A stretch of DNA of 64,000 nucleotides from contig NZ_JAMXFC010000024.1 of assembly GCF_025370755.1 (NCBI RefSeq), positions 38,723 through 102,722 on the forward strand, in the 5' to 3' direction. Positions 40,901-51,100 of this stretch are shown piece by piece. Both the position numbers and the translations under genes were made by a program. Each line of letters starts with the position of its first letter. Positions within the stretch are counted from its first letter, which is position 1. Origin of the DNA: Laspinema sp. D2d (GTDB lineage: Bacteria > Cyanobacteriota > Cyanobacteriia > Cyanobacteriales > Laspinemataceae). The notes beneath the pieces were generated by a model. The model was not told the DNA's origin. It did no database searches and was given only the letters and a program-made list of their open reading frames with translations.

Positions 40901-43900
40901 GGCAAAAATGAGGAAGATTCAACTGCGATCTCCTGTCGAACTGAAACCTCAGCTTGGTCAATTGTCCCCGCCGCTTCTATCACAAAACTCCCATTTTGGT
41001 TTAAGAGTAAATACCCCTGTTGTGCTCCGGCATTTTCGAGAGCAAGACGCATCAATTTTTTCAGTAATATGTCAAGATGTACCTCTCCAATGAGGGCTTG
41101 AGATGCTTTGATGACGGTATTTAAGTCTAAAAATAGATCGTAACTGCTACTTTTTGATTCGGTCGAATTATGAGTCTGAAACTCAGTCGTGCTTAGTTCT
41201 AGTGTTTTAGAATTTAAGTAAGAAAATCGATGTTCTAAATCCTGAACTTTAGCTAATGCACCCCAACGATAATAGCAGGAATGGGCTTTTTTTCGGTAAA
41301 ATCCGGCAATGGGGTCTCGTCCAATCTGTTCATAAAATTCTGCTGCTAATTCCCAGGCGATCGCTTCTTCTTGGATATAGTTATTTTTTTGCGCTGTGGC
41401 GATCGCCAAATCATACCCATTCATCGCCTCTAACACTTCTCCTTTCACCCGCGCTTTTTCAGCTTCAACTAATTCATACTTCTGTTGAAAATTCGCGGGC
41501 GCAAAGCTGGCCCAATTTTTCATTTTATCTTGGTTGGTTTCTACTTTAACCAAAATCTCCTTTTGTTCAGATTCTGACGCTTGGAAATACACCGCCAAAG
41601 CGGACAGAGAATCATAAAAATAAAACAGAGGAAGGGGATAAACTGCTGTTAATACATCTAAGTAAGTTTCGGCAATACGAGCATTGAGCACCGCCTGTTT
41701 TGGTTGCCGAAATAAATAACTGAGGATGAGTTTATGCAAATACAAACAACACAGGGCATAGTGATCGCTAGATTGTTCATGGAGGGGCAGCATTGTCTCC
41801 TCATTATAAACTGCGCCGATAATTTTCAGCGGGTTATCTGATTTATTCATTAAATTTAAGACCACTTGTCCATACATTTGAGAATAACTCAGGGTAGTGG
41901 TTTGTTTAAATTTTTTAAGCAAAGAATTATAAGCGACAATTTCTCCTTCCAACTTATAAAGCTCTTTTCCAGTGAAATAAGAATTGATACAGTAATTATA
42001 AGCAGAAAGGCCCGCATATTCTAAATCTCCATTTTCCAATCCACTCTCATAAGCCTGTAGCAAAGGGCTAATGATTTGCAGCAGGGGTTCTTTCCAGATA
42101 TTTATGTTATTATTGACGACCATTAAGGTGCGGCATTTTAGCTCTTTATTGTTAAACTTTTCTAAAATTTTTAATGCTAATTGACCGAATTGATGGCCGG
42201 TTTCAATATCTCCCACAATGCCACATAAAATCAGGCCATAACAAGCGTAAGCATAAGCTGATTCATCGGTATTACCATAAGTTAGGGATAACTTAATTTC
42301 CTGCAATACAATTAAGGGCAGCAGCAGCGGTGCAACTTGATAGGCTGGCGCGATCGCACTATTGAGAATCCGCATCCCGGCTTTTTGATGAGCCTCGGAC
42401 ATTTCAGGTAAATGGATTAAATCTTGGACATCTTTTCCCATTAATTGGTTTGCTATTTCATTCAGCCCCACTTGAATATCGATGAAGGTTGGCTGTTCAG
42501 GTAAATGGATATCTAACAATTGAAGCGCTTTTTGGGTATTCTCTAAGGCTTTCAGTTGTTGACTACAAGAGCTATAAGCTTTAATTCTGATTTCATAAAA
42601 ATTAGCTTGATGTAGGGTAGATTTGGCTTGGATTAGGCCAATTTTTACCAAATCCTCCATTCGATCAAAATCCGTATTGATGTAAGCTGCATAAGCCGCC
42701 TGGATATGTAGCCTTAGCGTGGTTGGATAATCAGTCTCCCAGCTTTTTTCTCCTAAAAGTTTTAAACCGACCTGAAAATAGGTATCAGCTAATTCATAAG
42801 CATTGGCTGATAGGGCTTTCTGCCCCGCACTCAAATTTAATTGGACTAACTTAATTTTTTGCTCCGGACTGGTGATTAATTCATAACTATAGTTTAAATG
42901 ATTGACAATTTCAAAAATATTTTCTGGGATGTTTTCAGCCGGAGTCTTAGATAAAAGGAGATAAGCAATTTGCCAGTGTGTTTCTTTTTTGCGGTTTTCT
43001 GGAATCAACGAGTAAGCCGCTTGTTGCACGCGATCGTGTAAAAACTGGTAACAGATTTTTCCGCCATTCCCCGGTTCTCCCCCTGGGGTAAGTTTATGAG
43101 TTTTGGTTAAGGGGATAATCAACGCTTGTTGAACGGCTTCTCGCAAGTCTTTAGCGGTTATTTCAGGCGATCGCTCATTGACAATAGATAGCATTTCAAT
43201 ATCAAAGCAATTGCCAATACAAGCCGCTAATTTTAAGGCGATTTGCGTCCTAGGCTGCAAATTTTGAATTTTGCTAACCATTAACTCTACTACATTATCG
43301 GTTATTCCAATTTTTTCAATCCGGCTGATTTTCCAGTCCCAACTCCCTTTGCCCCAATTAAATTTTAACAACTGCCCTTGTTCTAAAGATTTTAAAATTT
43401 GTGTTAAAAAGAAAGGATTTCCCTGAGTTTTCTTAAAAATTAGCTTGGCTAGACCAAAAGATTTGGCTGTCGTACAATTTAAGGTTTCTGCTAGGAAATC
43501 ATTCACATGATGAACATTCAAGGGGGTGAGATTGATTTCGGTCATCGGAACCGCCGTATTTTTAATCTCCTGTAATGTCAAACCCACCGGGTGAGTCGCG
43601 GTGACTTCATTATCACGATAAGAAACAATCATCAATAAGTGATGATTTTGACGGTCAGTCATGACGCACTTAATTAATTCCAGAGATGCTAAATCGGCCC
43701 ACTGTAAGTCATCAATGAAAAGAATCAGAGGATGTTCTTTTTGAGTAAAAACGTTGATGAAATTTTGAAAAACCAAATTAAAGCGATTTTGAGATTCCGT
43801 CGGAGGTAGAGATACCAACGCCGGTTGAGGACCAATAATCAGTTCTACTTCAGGAATTACCTCGATAATAACCAGCCCATTTTCTCCGATCGCCTCTAAT

Positions 43901-45084
43901 ATTTTGGCTTTCCAGGCTTTAATCTCAGCTTCTGGTTCACTCAGCAGTTGCCGGACTAGAGAGGTAAAAGCTTGAATCACCGCAGCATAGGGAATGTTTA
44001 ACTTAAATTGGTCAAACTTACCGCTAATAAAATAGCCTCGATGTTTAACCAAAGGTTTTTGAGTCTCCTGCACTAAAGCCGATTTACCAACCCCAGAATA
44101 CCCCGAGATCAGAACGAGTTCCGTTGCTCCTTCACAAACTCGTTCAAATGCTGATAAAAGTTGCACCCTTTCTAGGTCTCGTCCGTACAGTTTTTGGGGG
44201 ATTTCTAGTTTACCCGAAAAGTCTTTTTGTGCTAACTTAAACTCATCAATTCGTCCCTGATCTTGCCATTGTTTTAGGCAATATTCCAAATCATACTTTA
44301 AACCAAATCCACTTTGATAGCGGTTTTCAGGGGTTTTTTCTAATAATTTCATAACCAGGTTAGAAACCGCAACAGGAATCTCTGGAAGCAGTTCAGCGGG
44401 AGGAATTGGCATCCGGGCAATATGACAGTGAACTAGCTCAACTGCATCCTCGGCTTGACAAGGTAATTCCCCCGTGAGCATTTCATAAAAAGTTACCCCT
44501 AATGAGTAAAAATCGGTGCGATAGTCGATCGCCCGATTCATTCGCCCAGTTTGTTCGGGGGACATATAAGCAAGGGTTCCTTCCAGGCTATTGGGATGAA
44601 CTGCTGCTGCGGTTTCTCTCGATAACTCAGAGGCGATCGCAAAATCAATTAACTTCACCTCTAAACTCTGAGAATTAATAATAATATTGCTGGGTTTAAT
44701 ATCTTTATGAATAATGTAGCGCTGATGAATTTCTCCTAGGGTCTGGGCCAGTTGAATCCCTAGGTACAAAAAACTTTCAACGTCTAACCGCTGTTGGTTT
44801 AAAAACGTTTTTAGGGAAATGCCACCTGTATCCGGTAAAATTAAAATAGGCAAATTGCTAGTAATTTCTAAGTTTAATGGCTCAATAACTCCTGCTAATT
44901 TTAAGTCTTGGGTGATCTCATATTCGTGATAAAGTTGAGCGATATCCGTGGAACTTGGATACTCCGTCCCTAGGGCTTTTAAAATCACCGGCAAGCCATC
45001 CGCTTCTCGAATCCCTCGATACACAACCCGCTTGCTATTGCGGTAAATTTCCTCCCCAATCTGATAACCCGTTAGTTCAATCAT
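37927..45084 (-). CDS. Giant Ser/Thr-His hybrid kinase, 3 PAS (copy B)
   Basis: A 2385-residue paralogue of the neighbouring giants. The N-terminal kinase has K36, HKD and DFA at 147-149, and the Walker A lysine falls at 334 as in the other two copies. A TPR-like helical region follows, then GAF (about 1320-1480), only three PAS domains (about 1500-1890), histidine kinase with H1916, and receiver with D2225. The receiver and tail are almost identical to copy A, protein and DNA. AGGAGG precedes the ATG. It lies 75 bases behind copy A and 198 bases ahead of copy C, on the same strand, so one transcript is possible. Input signals are unknown. Confidence 0.95.
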   Translation of the reverse strand: MIELTGYQIGEEIYRNSKRVVYRGIREADGLPVILKALGTEYPSSTDIAQLYHEYEITQDLKLAGVIEPLNLEITSNLPILILPDTGGISLKTFLNQQRLDVESFLYLGIQLAQTLGEIHQRYIIHKDIKPSNIIINSQSLEVKLIDFAIASELSRETAAAVHPNSLEGTLAYMSPEQTGRMNRAIDYRTDFYSLGVTFYEMLTGELPCQAEDAVELVHCHIARMPIPPAELLPEIPVAVSNLVMKLLEKTPENRYQSGFGLKYDLEYCLKQWQDQGRIDEFKLAQKDFSGKLEIPQKLYGRDLERVQLLSAFERVCEGATELVLISGYSGVGKSALVQETQKPLVKHRGYFISGKFDQFKLNIPYAAVIQAFTSLVRQLLSEPEAEIKAWKAKILEAIGENGLVIIEVIPEVELIIGPQPALVSLPPTESQNRFNLVFQNFINVFTQKEHPLILFIDDLQWADLASLELIKCVMTDRQNHHLLMIVSYRDNEVTATHPVGLTLQEIKNTAVPMTEINLTPLNVHHVNDFLAETLNCTTAKSFGLAKLIFKKTQGNPFFLTQILKSLEQGQLLKFNWGKGSWDWKISRIEKIGITDNVVELMVSKIQNLQPRTQIALKLAACIGNCFDIEMLSIVNERSPEITAKDLREAVQQALIIPLTKTHKLTPGGEPGNGGKICYQFLHDRVQQAAYSLIPENRKKETHWQIAYLLLSKTPAENIPENIFEIVNHLNYSYELITSPEQKIKLVQLNLSAGQKALSANAYELADTYFQVGLKLLGEKSWETDYPTTLRLHIQAAYAAYINTDFDRMEDLVKIGLIQAKSTLHQANFYEIRIKAYSSCSQQLKALENTQKALQLLDIHLPEQPTFIDIQVGLNEIANQLMGKDVQDLIHLPEMSEAHQKAGMRILNSAIAPAYQVAPLLLPLIVLQEIKLSLTYGNTDESAYAYACYGLILCGIVGDIETGHQFGQLALKILEKFNNKELKCRTLMVVNNNINIWKEPLLQIISPLLQAYESGLENGDLEYAGLSAYNYCINSYFTGKELYKLEGEIVAYNSLLKKFKQTTTLSYSQMYGQVVLNLMNKSDNPLKIIGAVYNEETMLPLHEQSSDHYALCCLYLHKLILSYLFRQPKQAVLNARIAETYLDVLTAVYPLPLFYFYDSLSALAVYFQASESEQKEILVKVETNQDKMKNWASFAPANFQQKYELVEAEKARVKGEVLEAMNGYDLAIATAQKNNYIQEEAIAWELAAEFYEQIGRDPIAGFYRKKAHSCYYRWGALAKVQDLEHRFSYLNSKTLELSTTEFQTHNSTESKSSSYDLFLDLNTVIKASQALIGEVHLDILLKKLMRLALENAGAQQGYLLLNQNGSFVIEAAGTIDQAEVSVRQEIAVESSSFLPLSLINYVSRTQEDVVLNDASENDQFISDPYILATQPKSVLCTPILGQGKLIGILYLENNLIVGAFSPSRVELLKLLSSQAAIALENAQLYEEQKEYSRKLEQTVQERTQQLQQSNTRYYNLAGNIPGMIYQFKRHPDGTFSCPYISPGCYKIYGIEAEAAMEDTSLLSEKIHLGDREQHTESITRSATTLEPWHSIWRIIVAGQIKWVQGDANPEKQPDGSILWDGLVVDISDRKQAEEELRQSEERWQLALQGNNDGIWDWNLKTNEAFFSSRWKEILGYEDHELLNHSNTWVSRIHPHDGSWVMQAIKEHFYGQTSYFATEHRLRCKNDTYKWVLARGQALWDVAGHPIRMVGSITDITDRKLAEEALAESERKYRDLVETSQEMIFSMNSQGYFTFVNQAVKEIYGYEPEDMIGHHFSEFKPSEYKNNNPDQAAFDEIVAGHSLSQYETIDIAKDGRPIYLLINAISRQDAQGNLLGLTGTASDITQRKQAELALQQAKESADAASKAKGEFLSKMSHELRTPLNAILGFTQILNRDNSLKPQQQDYLGIISRAGEHLLTLINDVLEMSKIEAGRISLNETSFDLYRLLTSLEEMFKLKAESQGLQLMFERNFDVPQFIKTDESKLRQVFINLLGNAIKFTEQGGVIVRVTTKSPSFPLNGQLSSNSNSHGEENQTYLVCEIEDTGPGISPEEMDNLFDPFFQTETGRNSQSGTGLGLPISRQFVQLMGGEITVNSTVKKGTIFKFNLKISSAEGMSEITQQSSQRVIGLAANQPTYRILVVEDKWESRLLLVNLLSPVGFEVREATNGAEAVRISQSWQPHLIWMDMQMPVMDGYEATKQIKQANIGQIPVIIGLTASAFEENRIKVLEAGCDDFASKPFREPVIFEKMAEHLGVHYVYEEVRSSNGNNAQPSVQSEAAVIAECLQRMSPEWTTQLHQAARELDDEAIASLTAQIPDCNQALANQITNFVTHLRFDKIIELIQNNE

Positions 45085-45159
45085 CTTTTTCTGTCCTCCT
45101 AGTTTTCTTTAAAAAAATAATAGACTATTTTTATCCTTAAAGACTCGAAAAATCAAAGT

Positions 45160-48100
45160 TTACGATTTATAAAGGGGTTCATTGCTCTCGATTAACTCGA
45201 TAATTTTGTCAAACCGCAGATGAGTTACAAAATTAGTAATCTGGTTAGCTAAGGCATGATTGGAGTCAGGAATTTGGGCGGTTAAGTTGGCGATCGCCTC
45301 ATCATCCAATTCTCTCGCCGCTTGATGGAGTTGAGTTGTCCACTCCGGCGACATTTGCTGTAAACATTCGGCGATAACGGCTGCTTCTGACTGAACCGAC
45401 GGTTGGGCATTATTTCCATCGGAAGAGCGAACTTCTTCATAGACATAATGCACCCCCAAATGTTCAGCCATTTTTTCAAAAATGACGGGTTCGCGAAACG
45501 GCTTACTCGCAAAATCATCACATCCTACCTCTAAAACTTTAATTCGATTCTCTTCAAATGCACTAGCTGTTAACCCAATAATCACCGGAATTTGTCCGCT
45601 ATTTGCCTGTTTAATTTGCTTCGTAGCTTCGTAGCCATCCATCACCGGCATTTGCATATCCATCCAAATTAGATGGGGTTGCCAACTCTGGGATATCCTC
45701 ACCGCTTCTGCTCCATTCATGGCTTCCCGGACTTCAAAACCTAAAGGGGAAAGTAGATTGACTAATAATAGACGGCTTTCCCATTTATCCTCAACCACCA
45801 GAATCCGATAAGTCGGTTGATTCGCGGCTAAACCGATGACTCGTTGGCTGGATTTTTGAGTGATTTCACTCATGCCCTCTGCGGGACTAATTTTGAGGTT
45901 AAACTTAAAAATAGTGCCCTTTTCTAAGGTGGAGCTAACCGTAATTTCACCTCCCATTAATTGCACAAACTGACGGCTAATAGGCAGGCCCAATCCCGTT
46001 CCTGATTGTGATTTAATTCCCGTTGCCGTTTGCATGAACGGCTCAAATAAACTATCGAGTTCTTCTGCACTAATTCCCGGTCCTGTATCTTCAATTTCAC
46101 AAACTAAATAAGATTCTAGTTCCTCCGGTTGCGATGGATAGGGCTCACTCGTTTTTTCTCCGATGGCCGAGATTTTTTGTTGAATGGCGACCCGGACTGC
46201 TACCCCACCTTTTTCGGTAAATTTGATGGCATTTCCCAGTAAATTAATGAAAACTTGCCGCAATTTACTTTCATCGGTTTTGATGAACTGTGGCAAATTA
46301 GGAGTGCGCTCAAACATCAGTTTTAATCCTTGAGACTCCGCCTTAAGCTGAAACATTTCCTCGATAGAGGTTAACAAACAATATAAGTCAAAGCTGGTTT
46401 CATTCAAAGAAATTCGACCGGCTTCAATTTTAGACATTTCCAACACATCATTAATCAGGGTGAGCAGATGTTCCCCCGCCCGAGAGATGATGCCGAGGTA
46501 GTCTTGTTGTTGAGATTTCAAGCTGTTGTCGCGGTTGAGAATTTGCGTAAAGCCGAGAATCGCATTGAGTGGGGTTCGCAATTCATGGCTCATTTTGGAG
46601 AGGAATTCCCCTTTAGCTTTGCTGGCGGCATCCGCTGCTTCTTTTGCAGCATTGAGCTTACTTTGAGCTTGTTGCCGTTCTAATTCTGCCCCTGCTCTAG
46701 CCGCGAAAATTTTTAAAATTGACTCTAAAAGGTAGTTTTTTTCTATAGGCCGTTCGTCCAGAATAGATAAAATTCCAATAATCTTGCCAGTGGAATTATA
46801 AAGGGGGGTTCCCCAATAGGCTTCAACTCCCAGGGCTTTTAAATCTGGATTATTGGGAAATAATTGCTGAACCTGAGCCGTATAATAAGAAGCTTGGTTT
46901 TGGATTACACATTCGCAGGCGGTTCCGGCTAAATTGTACTCAAAGTTTTGCCCAAAGTCTTCCCCAGTCCAAAAGGCTAGAGTCTGAGCTTTATGTAGAG
47001 TTAAATCGGTTTCGGCAAGCACAGCATAACGGGCCTGACTCACCTGCGCAAGGGATTGTACTAAGGATTTAAAAAAGGCACTCCCAATGACGGAGGCGGT
47101 TCCCAAAACAATAAGTTCTAAGGCTTCTTCTCGTTGCTTGCGATCGGTGATATCAGTATGGGAACCCACTAATCTCACGGGATTTCCTAATTCATCCCAT
47201 AGGACCTGTGCTCTCGATAGCATCCATTTATAAGTACCATTTTTGCATTGAAATCGAAACTCGGCACTGTAATAAAGTGTTTTACCCTTAATGTGGTCTT
47301 GAAGGGCTTGCCATACCCAGTCTCTATCATCGGGATGGAGCTTTTTAAAAAATTCATCAGTATGATTAACTATTTCATAGTCTTCATATCCAATCATTTC
47401 TTTCCAACGAGCTGAAAAGAAGACTTCATTGGTCTGGACATTCCAATCCCAGATGCCATCATTGGTTCCTTTTAAAGCTAACTGCCAGCGTTCTTCACTG
47501 GTTCTTAATTCCTTTTCTGCTTCCTTGCGTGCAGTTATATCAATGACTAACCCATCCCAGATGATACTCCCATCAGGTTGCTTTTCGGGTCGAGAATCCC
47601 CTTGAACCCATTTAATTTCACCAGATACGATAATTCTCCAGGTCCAATGCCACGGTTCTAGGGTTGTAGCTGAAAGGGCGATCGATTCACTGAATTTCTC
47701 GCGATCGTCAGGATGCGTGACCTCGTGAAATAGTGATATATCCTTCATGAACGCTTCAGCTTCTATGCCAAAAATTTCGCGAGATCCTGGACTGACGTAG
47801 GGACAACTGGATGTCCCATCGGGATGCATCATCAATTGATAAATCATCCCCGGGATGTTGGCGGCGAGATTATAATACCGGGTGTTACTTTGTTGCAATT
47901 CTTGGGTGCGCTCTTGGACGGTTTGCTCTAGCTTTCGAGAATATTCTTTTTGCGCTTCATAGAGTTGAGCATTTTCCAGAGAAAGGGCGGCTTGTGCAGA
48001 TAACATTCTCAAGACTTCTACCCGTTTTGGGGTAAAGGCATTGGTAATCAGATTATTTTCTAAATAAAGGATACCGATGAGTTTCCCTTGGGAGAGAATG

Positions 48101-51100
48101 GGACAACAGAGGATAGATTTGGGTTGCGATTCGAGAATATAGCGATCGCCTCGAAACAGTTCCTCCTCCCGTGCATCCGCTAAAATCACATCATTTTGAG
48201 TCCGCTTCACATACTGAATTACCGAAATCGGTACATCTAAACTCTCAGACAATGGAATCGATTGGCGAACCCGCAACTCCTGTTTATTCCCACTTGCTTC
48301 AATCACCCATTTATCAGCTTGGGATAAAATTAAAACCCCCGTTTCAGCCCCAGCATTTTCTATTAAAATTTTCATTAAATTCTCAAGCAATTGAGGCAAA
48401 ATAATCTCGCCCGAAATAGTTTGAGCCGCTTTCATGACCGATTCTAGATCAAGAAGACTAGATTCCGTCGTACTGGCACTGGTATTTGTTTCAAAGATTG
48501 GAATATTTAGAAGTTGCTTGAGATCTGGCGTCAGTAATTGCGGATAGCGTTCTTCTAAATTCTTTACTTTGGCTTTGGCACCCCAGTGAATATAACAATA
48601 GTAAGCATCAGTGAGATAAGTTTTTGCTATTTTTTGCCGACCTAAAGCCAGTTGAAACTTGCCTGCGAGTTCATTTCCTAATGCTTCTTCTTGAATATAT
48701 CCTTGTGCTTTTGCCCCTTGAATCGCTTGTTCATAATAATCAATTGCTTCTTCCTTATGTCCCATAACTCTGGCTTTTTCAGCCTCGACCAACTGATATT
48801 TATGCTGAAAATTTGCCGGGGCATGATCTGCCCAAGTTTTCATTTTTTCTTGATTCGCTTGAATGCGCTCAAGAATTAACACTTGCTCCGATTCCCCGTG
48901 GCCTAGATAGACTGATAGTTGGGCCAAGGAATGATAAAAATAGAATACAGGTACAGCCATCCATCCGGTGACCCCATCTAAATATTCTTCAGCCTGGTTA
49001 CCATTTTTAATGGCTTCTTCAAATTGATAAAATAGATAACATAAAATTAATTTATTTAAGAATATATAATGAAGAACCGTTCGCTCATTAGCCTGAATAT
49101 GTAATGGTAACCAGTAGCTTTCATTATAAGCTGTCCCTATCAATTGGCACGGATTTTCTGCCTCTCCCATTAAATTTAAAACCCCTTGGTAAAAGGGTTG
49201 ATGCCACTTAAATGCGGTTTTTTGATTAATTTTAATAATGGCTTTACTATAGGTTGCCATTTCCTCTTTTAGAGTATTGAGTTCAACTCCCATCCAATAT
49301 AAATGTTGGCATCTATGACTGGCAGAATAGCCAGCATTGGCTACATCTCCATATTCTAATCCACTACAATAAGCCTCAGATAAAAGTCCTAATGTCTCCT
49401 TTAGATGATGTTTCCAGTGAATAGTAAATGAAGCTACTTTAAACAAAGTTGCGGTTTTAACCTCTTTAATATCCAAGCGCTTTAACAAGTTTAACGCTAA
49501 TTGTCCAAATTGATATCCCAGTTGAATATCTTGCATAACCCCAATTAAAATAATGCCATAATCTGCAAAACCACAAGCAGAATAGGCAGAGTTTCCAAAT
49601 TTATAGGAACAGTTAACGTGCTGACAAACTAATAGAATAAATACAGAAGGAGCCGATAAAAATGCAGCCGGGACCAGGGTTGTAATCAATTGTAAAATTG
49701 CCTGTTTAGTCTCATCTTCTACTAGAAACATATCTAGCAACTGAGCCAGACTTTCTTCATTGAGGGTCGCTCGCGTCGTGATTAAAGCCTCTTCTACTTC
49801 GGCAGGAGTTGGGGATTCGCTGAGTTCTATCCCAAGACCTTTAAGAATTTGTAAGCCGAGTTTTACCCCTTTGAGCAGTTCCCCTTGCATTTCACAACTC
49901 TTCAGGCGAAGTTCATTAATTTTCAGGGTATCCAGTAATGTATTAGCATGGGTCCCCACCACCTCAGCTAAAGCTTCCATAACCTCAAAATGACCATTTA
50001 AAAGTGCCGCTTCGGCTGCTTCTTCATGGAGTGCCAAAGTGAGGTGATACTGACGGTCCCAACAGTTTTCTGTGAGCAATCCTAACCCCAAATGAAAATA
50101 TTTCGATGCAGATTCAAAAGCTGTTGCTGCTTTGGCTTTTTGTCCCGCGATGAGATTGAGTGCTGCGAGTTGATATTTTTCCGCCGGGGACTTCAGTAAA
50201 TCCGCCCCATGATTCAACTGGTTAACTAGGGAAAAAATATTGTCTTTTTGTTCTTCTTCACTCGTGCTTTGTAAAAGCAATTTACCAAGCTTAAGGTGCG
50301 TTTGTTTTTTCTGTTCCTCGGGAATTAGAGCATAGGCTGCTTGTTGTACTCGGTCATGCAAAAACTTATAGTCCAATTTGATATCTTTTAGGGTAGAGTC
50401 TGGGGCTTGCGATTGACTCAGCAAAAATAAACTTTTATAGTCATGATTTAAAAGAAAAATCAAACCTGACTCAATAGCTGGCTGCAATTGATGGGCGGTA
50501 ATCGAGATAATTTCTTCGTTGACGATCGCCAGCAACTCTAAATTAAAGGTATTGCCAATACAAGCGGCTAATGTTAATACCTTTTGTGTCGCTTGGGGCA
50601 GTCGGCAAATATTGCGGATCATCAAGTCAACTACGTTATAATCGCTGATGCCGACTGCTTGAATGTGGTTGATATCCCACTGCCATTTTTGAGTTTTCCA
50701 GTCATAACTGAGTAAAGATTCTCGATAAATAGTGGTCAGTAGTTGGGTCAAGAAAAAGGGATTGCCTCCGGCTTGATTGAATAAAAGTTTTGCCAATTCT
50801 TTTGATTCAATCGATTGATTCAAAGTGTCTCGGACTAATTCTTCAACATGAATCAGTTGTAAAGGTTCCAGGATAATTTGCTTAACGGCTGCCCCCACTT
50901 TTTTTAGGGTTTCAAGGGTTTGGATGAGTGGATGAATGGCAGAAACTTCGTTATCTCGATAAGCCCCAATCAACAGTAAATACTCACTATCTGCATCGCT
51001 CATCAATCCTTCAATTAATTTCAATGAGGCGGAATCAGCCCATTGTAAGTCATCCAAAAATATCACCAAAGGATGTTTTTTACGGGTAAAAACACTAATA

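Noticed and set aside
45282..45521. Minus-strand 79-codon frame, repeated at 38034-38273
   Set aside because: It is an alternative frame inside the receiver region of the giant kinases and is duplicated only because that region is.
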